64,000 nucleotides of DNA from Roseiconus nitratireducens (GTDB lineage Bacteria; Planctomycetota; Planctomycetia; Pirellulales; Pirellulaceae): positions 248,001-312,000 of the forward strand of contig NZ_VWOX01000007.1 in the NCBI RefSeq assembly GCF_008629675.1. The letters run 5' to 3'. The notes under the pieces were generated by a model that worked only from the letters and a program-made list of their open reading frames with translations, did no database searches and had not been told where the DNA came from. Positions 16,911 to 24,773 of this stretch are shown here, one piece after another (position 1 is the first letter of the stretch; every line of letters begins with the position of its first letter). The position numbers and the translations under genes are program-made.

Positions 16911-19900
16911 ACACGGTCGACCTTGCCCTCTGGTTGGCAAAAATGACGCTGTTGATGTCCGTCGTCTGGGCCGTGTACTTTCGATTTCGCGGTCGCAATC
17001 CACGATGGCAGCAGGGCAGCTTTCGAATCGGTGCGTGTGGGATCGTGCTGCTTACCGGTCTGTCCTTTTTGCCCCCTCTCTTTCAATGGAGTGTCGTGGA
17101 AGTCGCCTCGGCGCCGGCAGAGGTCGTCGCGGTGAAGCCGCCGGTGGCGTCACCCGCGTTATCATCGGTGCCCGAAGAAGGCGCCGCCAACGCACCGGTT
17201 CGCCGAAGCGTTGAACTTCAGCCACCGCCCGACCACCGGCCTCCGGTCGCGACAGTTGGCGGATCTTCTGTAGAGGAATCTCTTGCCCCGACGCCCCGCG
17301 AGATTCCCGCAACAGCACCGATCACGCGTCCGTGGAATTGGCGTGCGTTGCTATTGTCCGTCTGGGCGATTGGCGTGCTGTGGCCGCTTTGTCGGTGGAG
17401 CATAGGCGTTCGCGGGGTGCGACGGTTGTTGATGCAATCACGAGCCGCGGATGCAACGATCGAAGACCGAATGCGGCGACTTGCCGGGCAGTTGGGTGTC
17501 GAGGTGCCACGCGTTGTCGTCTCCGATCAGATCGATACACCATCGGTGGTCGGCATTTGGCGTTCAACCATCATTTTGCCTGACTCAATCGCTCCGGACG
17601 ATCTGGATAGCGCGTTGGCCCACGAGTTGTGCCATGTTGCCGGAAATGATTTGCGTTGGGATGCGTTGCTAAGGTGCTTGTCCGCTTTGCTCTGGCCGCA
17701 CCCGCTGGTTTGGAAGGTCGTCGCTTGCCACCGCGCGGCGAGCGAGCGAGTCTGTGATTTGGTCGCAGCCGACATGATCTGCGATCGAAAGCGGTACGCA
17801 GACAGCTTGGCTCGAATCGCCGCCGGACTGGGCGCCCGACCCGGATTTGGGATGGCGATGGCTCGGTCCCCTCAAATCATCGATCGCCTACGAACGCTCG
17901 CTAGCCGGATCACCGCAAGGCCGCTGGGGCGAATCGGTCGCTTCGCCGCCGCCGGCACGATGGCGCTGGTTGTGGCGGGTGGAGTCACGACGATTGTTCA
18001 CGTCCGGCAGGTGATGGCCGAGCAGCCAGGAGACCAGCCCCGCACGTTGAAGTTCGTCGTACTCGACGCAGCCAACGGCGAGCCGCTCGCCGATGCCCAA
18101 GTCGCGTTCCGCTACCACGACACGCAATACACCCGCCAGACGGTCCACACCGACAAGGCCGGCGTTGCGGAGTTCATCTATCCCGAGTCCGAGAAGCCGG
18201 CGTTCCTTCGAATCAAAGTGAATCGCAGCGGCTACGTGCCCTACTACGCGTCGTTTGATCGACAATTGCCACGCTTGCTTCCGACGACGAAGACGATTCG
18301 CATGTCGGCGGGAAAGGTCATCGGCGGCATCATCACCGATACCAGCGGGGCACCGATCGAAAACGCCGACGTGACGATTTACGTTCCTTCGATCGATCCG
18401 CCCAAACAGAACCACGTTTATGATTTGTTGGACGCGCAGACCGGCCCCGACGGTCGCTGGACACTTGACGCCGCACCGTCGCCACCGGAAGGTTTGCAAC
18501 TGAGGGTCGAACACGGTCGCTATCAGAACAACTACTTTGACGTCCAGGACAGCACCGATGCGACCTATGCGCTGGAGCGTGGGTGGTCGATCGCCGGAAC
18601 GGTCACCAACGAAAGTGGCGATCCCGTCAGCGGCGTCAAGGTCGTCCCGGGAACCGATCGCTTCGGATCCTCATTGCCTGATGCCACGACCGACGATGCG
18701 GGCAAGTTCGAACTGTTCGGGCTGAAAAAGGGCGAGACGACTTTGACGGCAACGGCGGATGGCTTTGCCCCGCAAATGACGCAAGTGGTTCCTGATGGCT
18801 CGGAGACCGTTGAAGCAAACTTCGTACTCAAGCCCGGCAACACGATTCAGTTCCGGTTTGTCGATCCCGAGGGGCACGCCATTCAGGGAGCCTGGATCAC
18901 GGCCGACACGTGGCGAGGGTTTCGCACGGTCGATTGGCGTGGCAAGAGCAATGGGGAAGGCATGGTCACATGGACGGGCGCCCCATCGGACACGGTAATC
19001 TACGACTCGGGCCACTCAGGCTATCGCAGTCGTCGCGATCTTGGTCGCATCGCCCAAGATGAGCCTCACGTGATCACGCTGTCGCCGGAGTTTGTCGTCA
19101 CCGGCGACGTTGTCGACGCCGACACGGGCCAGCCGATCGAAGAATTCAAAGCACAGTTCGGCTGGCAGCAAGACGGTGGCGAAGTCTACTGGACCGACCA
19201 AGACGCCATCCAAGGACGTGATGGTGAATTCCGATTGACGTACGACGAAGGCCAAGACGAACTTTTCCTGCGTGTGACCGCGACCGGATACAAGCCTTGG
19301 ATATCCGGGGCGTTTGATACGACCGCGTCACCGTCGCCACTGAAAATCAGCATGCAGCCCGGCGCGGGTCCCCGCGGTATCGTGCTGACACCCGATGGCG
19401 AAAGGGCAAGCGGGGCCGTCGTCGCGCTGGGAGTGGAAGGCAACACGTTCCAGTTCCGACGAGGCTATCGGCCCTACAATCCGGTTCAACAGAAGACCAC
19501 CGACGCCGAAGGCCGATTCGAGCTGGACGCCGTCGAAGAAGGCATCGCCGGGATCGTGGCAATCATTCACGACAGCGGCTACGCCGAAGTCACGCTGGAG
19601 GAACTGGCCAAGTCCACCGAGATACAGATCGACCGTTGGGCCAGCCTGGAGTTTGAAGTCATCGAAGAAGGACGTCCCGTCGCTGGTCGACAAGTCCAGT
19701 TTCGCCCCCGCGATGACCGCACTCGCGTGGTCGACATCTTCAGCTACTCGATCGACGCGGAAACTGATGAAGACGGCCGCGCGACGCTGGACCGTGTCAT
19801 CCCCACCGACGGCTCCGTGTCGATGGCGTTGGTCCAGGAGTACCACCGCGGAGCGACCTACTACTCGCACGCTTCGCAACCGATCCAGTTAGGTCCCGGT

Positions 19901-21754
19901 CAGAAACAAACGATCCGATTTGGGGGCAGCGGTCGAACCGTCGTCGGCCGCGTCGATTTGCCTGGTGAGCCACCGGCAAAACACCGTTGGGAGATGAACG
20001 AAGCGGGTAGTATCGAAACCACCAAGTTCAAATGGGACCATCCCGAACACCGTACCTACCGATTCCTGGTCGACGACGAGGGGCGGTTCCGCATCCCCGA
20101 TGTTCCGACCGGGGCCTACAAATTCTCGCTGGACCTGACCGCCCAGCCCTCACCGGACGTCTGCGGGACCGGCCGCCGCATCGGCGGTGTTCCTGGCTTC
20201 GAGTTTGAAGTCACCGCCGGCGATTCGAACCCGGTGGATCTTGGAGAACTTACAGGTGAGTGGGACAAACTTAAGGGAGTTGGCGATCCGGCCGTGAACT
20301 TTGTCGCCAAGACTGATAACGGCAAGGTCACGTTGGATCAATTCTCCGGCAAAGTCGTTTTGCTGGACTTTTGGGCCACCTGGTGTGCGCCGTGTCTCGC
20401 CGACATGCCGCGGTTGCTGCAGTTGCATCGGAAGTTCGGTCAGCAACCCAACTTCGAACTGCTGGCTGTTTCGCTGGATCAGGACTTTCAGAAAGCTTTG
20501 AGGATGGCCGACGATCAGAGCTGGCCCTGGGTGGTCGCCGAGGGTGGGCGGAATTTCCAAGCCATGATCCCCCGCGCCTACGATGTCGAATCTTTGCCGG
20601 TCAAGTTTCTGATCGGACGTGACGGAACGATTTTGTATCGTGGCAACGATTTGGCGAAGATCGAATCGATGATCACGGACGAACTGGCCGAGCCCACGCC
20701 CGCACCGACGGTGTCGCTGAAGATGCAGGCTTCGCCGGTCGCCGACGATTTTCAGTCCGACGGACGCCACGCTTTGGTGGCACTCGCTTTATCCGAGGCC
20801 TACATCAGCGACCGAGCCGGCGAGGTGGAACAACCGAAACACGGTTTGTTCTTCTACGACTCCGCCGGGAAACTGATCCGCAGCTTGCCGACGATTGCTC
20901 CCAGCGGTTGGCTGAAGCGTCCGGATCGGATCACCGTGGATCGACAGCGTGGCCGTTTGTACGCACTCACCGGTAACACGCTGCATGCCTGTGCCGATGA
21001 CGGTCGATTGCTGTATCAGCTAGCCGTCCCGTCCGCTCAAGCCGTTTCCGTCCAACCGGAAACGGGTGATCTTTGGGTCCTGCGGACTTCGTACCTGAAC
21101 GCCGGTACGATCCTGGTGCTCAGCAGCGACGGCGACGAAATCGATCGCCATCCCGTCCCCGGTTTCAGCCTTCGTCACAGTGCGGTGGACAACGGATTCT
21201 GGATGATCGGCAAGTCCGCCAAGTTGGTCTCCCCATCCGGCGACGTGGTCGTCCAACATTCGTTGCCCGACGACGCGTACACCTTCGCCGCCCTGGCGAT
21301 TGACCCGGCGGGCGGATGCTGGGCGCTCGAGGACTCGCATCCAGATGTCCCCGCCAGCCGCGAGCAATTGTGGCACATCAGCAAACGCGGGATGCGAAGG
21401 GTGGGCGAGTTCGGCGTCGTCGATCACAACACCTACGCCGGACTTCACCTGAGCAGTTTGGCCGTCGTCGGCGATCAGGTTTGGGTCAGCGTCATCGAGC
21501 GTCAAGAAGACTACGTGATTGGCCCGAACAGCGAAATCAGGCGTTACGCCAAGTCCGGTGAGTTGCTTGGCACGATCGACGAACTTGCCACGGAAATGCA
21601 CGGGAGCGGCGATGGCACGGTCTGGGCGACCACAAACACGCACCTGATCGAGTTTGATGCCGACGGCAACGAACTTCGCCGCCAGTCACGTCCCAGCAAC
21701 CTGGTCGATGGCGTTCATCAATCCTCATGGCTCATGACGTTCGGCAACGATTGA
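16907..21754 (+). CDS. Giant M56 (BlaR1-like) sensor peptidase with CarboxypepD-like repeats, thioredoxin and propeller domains
   Basis: A 1615-residue protein. The N-terminus has membrane helices (about 5-25, 38-60 and 145-165). The M56 metallopeptidase domain carries HELCH (about 237-241) and a downstream acidic segment, SERVCDLVAADM. After a membrane helix at about 344-364 come at least three carboxypeptidase-regulatory-like beta-sandwich repeats (ANGEPLADAQV, SGAPIENADVTI, GDPVSGVKVVPG). Residues about 1125-1260 are a TlpA/ResA-type thioredoxin domain with WCAPC (about 1157). The C-terminal 330 residues look like an NHL-type propeller. It overlaps its BlaI partner by four bases. BlaR1 proteins normally end in a penicillin-binding sensor; here a redox domain and propeller replace it. 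Sensing of redox state or envelope damage is inference. Confidence 0.93.
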   Translation: MNTVDLALWLAKMTLLMSVVWAVYFRFRGRNPRWQQGSFRIGACGIVLLTGLSFLPPLFQWSVVEVASAPAEVVAVKPPVASPALSSVPEEGAANAPVRRSVELQPPPDHRPPVATVGGSSVEESLAPTPREIPATAPITRPWNWRALLLSVWAIGVLWPLCRWSIGVRGVRRLLMQSRAADATIEDRMRRLAGQLGVEVPRVVVSDQIDTPSVVGIWRSTIILPDSIAPDDLDSALAHELCHVAGNDLRWDALLRCLSALLWPHPLVWKVVACHRAASERVCDLVAADMICDRKRYADSLARIAAGLGARPGFGMAMARSPQIIDRLRTLASRITARPLGRIGRFAAAGTMALVVAGGVTTIVHVRQVMAEQPGDQPRTLKFVVLDAANGEPLADAQVAFRYHDTQYTRQTVHTDKAGVAEFIYPESEKPAFLRIKVNRSGYVPYYASFDRQLPRLLPTTKTIRMSAGKVIGGIITDTSGAPIENADVTIYVPSIDPPKQNHVYDLLDAQTGPDGRWTLDAAPSPPEGLQLRVEHGRYQNNYFDVQDSTDATYALERGWSIAGTVTNESGDPVSGVKVVPGTDRFGSSLPDATTDDAGKFELFGLKKGETTLTATADGFAPQMTQVVPDGSETVEANFVLKPGNTIQFRFVDPEGHAIQGAWITADTWRGFRTVDWRGKSNGEGMVTWTGAPSDTVIYDSGHSGYRSRRDLGRIAQDEPHVITLSPEFVVTGDVVDADTGQPIEEFKAQFGWQQDGGEVYWTDQDAIQGRDGEFRLTYDEGQDELFLRVTATGYKPWISGAFDTTASPSPLKISMQPGAGPRGIVLTPDGERASGAVVALGVEGNTFQFRRGYRPYNPVQQKTTDAEGRFELDAVEEGIAGIVAIIHDSGYAEVTLEELAKSTEIQIDRWASLEFEVIEEGRPVAGRQVQFRPRDDRTRVVDIFSYSIDAETDEDGRATLDRVIPTDGSVSMALVQEYHRGATYYSHASQPIQLGPGQKQTIRFGGSGRTVVGRVDLPGEPPAKHRWEMNEAGSIETTKFKWDHPEHRTYRFLVDDEGRFRIPDVPTGAYKFSLDLTAQPSPDVCGTGRRIGGVPGFEFEVTAGDSNPVDLGELTGEWDKLKGVGDPAVNFVAKTDNGKVTLDQFSGKVVLLDFWATWCAPCLADMPRLLQLHRKFGQQPNFELLAVSLDQDFQKALRMADDQSWPWVVAEGGRNFQAMIPRAYDVESLPVKFLIGRDGTILYRGNDLAKIESMITDELAEPTPAPTVSLKMQASPVADDFQSDGRHALVALALSEAYISDRAGEVEQPKHGLFFYDSAGKLIRSLPTIAPSGWLKRPDRITVDRQRGRLYALTGNTLHACADDGRLLYQLAVPSAQAVSVQPETGDLWVLRTSYLNAGTILVLSSDGDEIDRHPVPGFSLRHSAVDNGFWMIGKSAKLVSPSGDVVVQHSLPDDAYTFAALAIDPAGGCWALEDSHPDVPASREQLWHISKRGMRRVGEFGVVDHNTYAGLHLSSLAVVGDQVWVSVIERQEDYVIGPNSEIRRYAKSGELLGTIDELATEMHGSGDGTVWATTNTHLIEFDADGNELRRQSRPSNLVDGVHQSSWLMTFGND

Positions 21755-21796
21755 AACAAGGCAGGCATGACGCGTGGATCGTTCCGTCGCTGGCAG

Positions 21797-21827
21797 GCAG
21801 GAAAAGGGGACGCAGGTCTTTTTCTCG
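21797..21827 (+). repeat. Direct repeat flanking 21862-22959, left copy
   Basis: Thirty-one bases starting GCAGGAAAAGGGGACGCAGG, with one mismatch to the copy at 22982-23012 in the same orientation. Together they bracket exactly one gene. The sequence resembles GGGGACG-type motifs that occur as dispersed repeats near RAYT-type elements in many bacteria, but no transposase is present here. Confidence 0.75.
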
Positions 21828-21861
21828 CCTGGTTTCGTTTTGTTTACGAACCAGCGTGAAG

Positions 21862-22959
21862 CTACATTAAGAAACGCAATTTGTCATACGCTGCATTCTC
21901 TCTTGCCTCCTGGTCAACCGCAGCGGCCAATTCATCAAATCCGAACATGGTTTTGACGCGATGAGTCAGGAGGGCACGATCGTAGGGAATGCTTCCGGAA
22001 GTCCAATAGTCGGCCGTATAAGGTGTAAATTTGGAAACCTGCAACGGCCCTTTTTCATCGGCGACATTCGGGAGATTCCGCCAAAGTCGAAGGTGATGGC
22101 GATGTGATCGGATCGCACGTGGCACCAAGTCGGTGTAGCCATCAGCAGCGAGATTGACGATGGCCGCAGAGTGGTTGATCACGTGGACAAGCCCACCGTA
22201 ACCGATGCGGTGAGTTTCCGGTGTGAGTTTGATCGCTTCGTCCAACACGGCGGTGACCATCCCCTCGATATCGTCGTACTCCGGAGTTCCATCTTCATCC
22301 GGCAGGATGATCTTGTTCCCGTAGATGCGGCCCTTTTTTTTGCCGTAGTAACCGTTGCCTGGTGTCTGGTTCTCGAATAGGGCCATCAACTTCAAGATGC
22401 CATCGACCACCGCGGGCGTGGCAAATCTTGGATGTTCCTTTAGAGCGCGGATCGCGAGGGATGCGAAGATCACATTGTGCCCAGATTGGCGAGGTTGATC
22501 GATGCTTTTTTCGAGACCCTCGGCGATCCCGTCGATCAGAGATTCGTCCGACTTCTGCTTTGGAAATGCATCGAACAGCTCTGCATCGGTAAGCTTCGAT
22601 AGCTTCGACATCTTCTTGCCAAATACTGACTTGCCGCCAATCACGCGTCCCAGGTCATCTTTGATCCCGTTGAAGACCTCGGGTTCGAGACTCGGACGTT
22701 GCTTTCCGATGAAGTATCCGGCGATGAGCGATGCCCCGAGATGCCCTGCCATGGAACTCATGTGATGGGCACGCGCCAGCGCATTGAGCCCTTTCTCAAG
22801 GTAGGAATCGTCAAGTGGACTACCCGTTTCGACCGACAGTTCATCGGCATCGGCCGACCGACTTAGGAGCCCCCCGACTCCCAGTCCCCCGGCGATACCC
22901 GTGCAGAGTTTTCCGAAGTCCCGTCGGACGATTTTCGCTCGGTCAGTCATCAAATGCAT
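21862..22959 (-). CDS. Exported protein of unknown function with Tat-like leader
   Basis: A 365-residue protein; start at ATG 22959, or at ATG 22950 (MTDRAK). The leader KIVRRDFGKLCTGIAGGLGVGGLLSRSADA has twin arginines followed by a hydrophobic stretch, like a Tat signal. The body is largely helical, rich in His and Arg, with ARAHHMSSMAGHLGASLIAGYF, HEHP-less YGGLVHVINHSAAIVNLAADGY and RAIRSHRHHLRLWRNLPN. The repeated histidines could hold a metal or cofactor. No family is recognised. The gene is bracketed by two near-identical direct repeats (21797-21827 and 22982-23012), which suggests it may have been inserted or duplicated as a unit. It lies on the same strand as the neighbouring M14 peptidase but is separated from it by the repeat. 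Confidence 0.75.
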   Translation of the reverse strand: MHLMTDRAKIVRRDFGKLCTGIAGGLGVGGLLSRSADADELSVETGSPLDDSYLEKGLNALARAHHMSSMAGHLGASLIAGYFIGKQRPSLEPEVFNGIKDDLGRVIGGKSVFGKKMSKLSKLTDAELFDAFPKQKSDESLIDGIAEGLEKSIDQPRQSGHNVIFASLAIRALKEHPRFATPAVVDGILKLMALFENQTPGNGYYGKKKGRIYGNKIILPDEDGTPEYDDIEGMVTAVLDEAIKLTPETHRIGYGGLVHVINHSAAIVNLAADGYTDLVPRAIRSHRHHLRLWRNLPNVADEKGPLQVSKFTPYTADYWTSGSIPYDRALLTHRVKTMFGFDELAAAVDQEARENAAYDKLRFLM

Positions 22960-22981
22960 TGGTCAGGGCTCGAAGTTTGGA

Positions 22982-23012
22982 GCAGGAAAAGGGGACGCAG
23001 GTCGTTTTCTCG
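22982..23012 (+). repeat. Direct repeat flanking 21862-22959, right copy
   Basis: Right-hand copy of the 31-base sequence described at 21797-21827, lying eight bases before the end of the M14 peptidase gene. Distance between copies is 1185 bases. Confidence 0.75.
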
Positions 23013-23019
23013 ACATCAA

Positions 23020-24249
23020 CTAATCTGCGTCGGCGCTCAGGTATCGAGCGATCGTCAAGCCGAGCTGTTTGCCAACTTGTTGATACCCCTGCTGACTTCC
23101 CTGCGGTCGGTTCCAAGCAGTTTCCAGAGTAAGCGACACCACCTGCGGTGAGGTGTGATTCCTTACCCAGTTCTTGCTTACTCGGTCAAGTTCCTGCTGT
23201 GACTTGATATACGAAGTGAATCGGTAGTCTGGTTCCAAGGCGTCGATTTGGCTTTCGGCGATTGCTTTCCATCGGATGTAATTGCGATACTGGACCTGCG
23301 ACAGACGATCAAGCTTCGGGCCATAGAAGTACGGTTGCCGGTCGTTGGGACTGGGATTGTGGAGATCGATAAACAGATCGAATCGATGACTCGCGTTCAG
23401 CTTCTTGATGGCCATTTGCGCGGCCCGGACTTCCGGATAGACCGGATCGTCGTCCCAGTCGCGATTGTGGTCACGGGGAACTGCATCTTTGCCCCCCGTT
23501 CCATCTGCAACGTTGTCGACGTCCATGATCGGGACCACGCAAATAGTCGCCTTGTTTCGCAGTTCGATGGCAACAGGATCGTCACTGGCCACCCAATTCA
23601 AAAATCCCTGGGCGACCCAACTGGAGCCTGTTTCCCAAGCGTGCTGCCTGGCCTGAATCCAAATGGCTGATGGCTTGCCTGCGTCGTCAGAGCGGGCACC
23701 GAATCGTATGGCATGCACAGGACGGTCGCCTCGTGTGCGTGCAAGCACGAACAACTCAGAATCGGGAAGCGACTCCGAGATCTGCCTGAGAAGGGCTTCC
23801 GCATGTGACGGCAAGAAGGGTGGTCCCCACGCGACCCACATCGTCTCCGCCGTTGCCTCGAACGTGTAGACGGCCTTTCGATCGTCGGATTCAGCTTTCG
23901 GTGTGTGTTGCCAATGGATGTTGTCACTGCTGATGGACGCAGAATCCGGTAGCAGCCAAGTAGGGCTGAGCACTCGCCCCGCGCGGAACGGCGTGGAACT
24001 CGCGCTCACGGTGACGCTGACGGGCTTGCCAATGGACAAACCGTGTAGTTGAAAGTACCACCAGCACGGCCAACCTCGCTCCTGGCGGACTTGCGGTTGA
24101 ACATGAACTGATTGACTCGCAGCATCGGTCGATACGACAACCGCTGAACCACCGGGAAAGTCGGCTGTGACCCGAATTTGGGCGGAACCGTGCAGCTGGA
24201 AACAGAATGAAAGCGCCAAGAAGATCGCCGATTGTGTTCGATACATCAT
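23020..24249 (-). CDS. Secreted M14 zinc carboxypeptidase-like protein
   Basis: A 409-residue protein with an N-terminal signal peptide (AIFLALSFCFQLHGSAQ). Residues about 25-150 form a beta-rich N-terminal domain (GWPCWWYFQLHGL), as in cytosolic-carboxypeptidase-type M14 enzymes. The catalytic domain has the zinc motif ARQHAWETGSS (H-x-x-E), then VPIMDVDNVADGTGGKDAVP with DHNRDW, the third zinc His in LFIDLHNPSP, and the likely catalytic Glu in VVSLTLETAWN. The full set of M14 residues appears intact, so the enzyme should be active. The substrate may be peptides or peptidoglycan stems; this cannot be decided. Neighbours offer no functional link. Confidence 0.88.
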   Translation of the reverse strand: MMYRTQSAIFLALSFCFQLHGSAQIRVTADFPGGSAVVVSTDAASQSVHVQPQVRQERGWPCWWYFQLHGLSIGKPVSVTVSASSTPFRAGRVLSPTWLLPDSASISSDNIHWQHTPKAESDDRKAVYTFEATAETMWVAWGPPFLPSHAEALLRQISESLPDSELFVLARTRGDRPVHAIRFGARSDDAGKPSAIWIQARQHAWETGSSWVAQGFLNWVASDDPVAIELRNKATICVVPIMDVDNVADGTGGKDAVPRDHNRDWDDDPVYPEVRAAQMAIKKLNASHRFDLFIDLHNPSPNDRQPYFYGPKLDRLSQVQYRNYIRWKAIAESQIDALEPDYRFTSYIKSQQELDRVSKNWVRNHTSPQVVSLTLETAWNRPQGSQQGYQQVGKQLGLTIARYLSADAD

Positions 24250-24547
24250 CGTCGCGGATGGGAGCCAATGAAGTTTGAGCCAGGAAGGTCATGAAGAACA
24301 GGGTTCCACCGGAACGTAGAATACCTGGTCTTAAAGTATACCGAACACCGGTTCGCCACGTCGGCCCCGTGCTTGCACCTCGTGCCTTCCAAAGCCGTGA
24401 CGAAAACCAGTGTCCTGAGTCAAATCTGCGACGTGTGGGATGCGTGCTTTCGTCGCTGGACAGCAAGAATGAAAGTCTGTGGATGACCCCTACCAAATTG
24501 ACCCACAGAAGGAAGTTGACGCACGAGCGTTTCGTCCATTCTGGATA

Positions 24548-24770
24548 TGTGACCAGCGACGACGTGTTCCGCCAGTTCACCCTCCCGGAAGGAGGTCGTG
24601 CAGCTTTATTTCATCCTTCTTTCCAAGCAAGGGCTAGCGCAGCGAGGGAGGGTTTTCTCACCTCTGCTTGAAGCGGATTGCTGTCGCCGCTTCGCGGCTG
24701 GTGGTGTTTTGGGAAGCCGTTTCCGTCGGCTTGCGCCGACGGCAGGGAGCTGACGTCGCTTTGCGACTGG
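24548..24770. repeat. Repeat cluster: CACCCTCCC element plus three-hairpin repeat copy 2
   Basis: The gap 24250-24773 has no gene. From 24548 it contains the same leader as 1636-1673, followed by CACCCTCCC/GGGAGGG arms. From 24679 to 24770 comes a copy of the three-hairpin repeat of 12401-12490, ending four bases before the stop codon position of the M56 gene at 24774. The first 300 bases of the gap (24250-24547) show nothing recognisable. Confidence 0.85.
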
Positions 24771-24773
24771 AGT

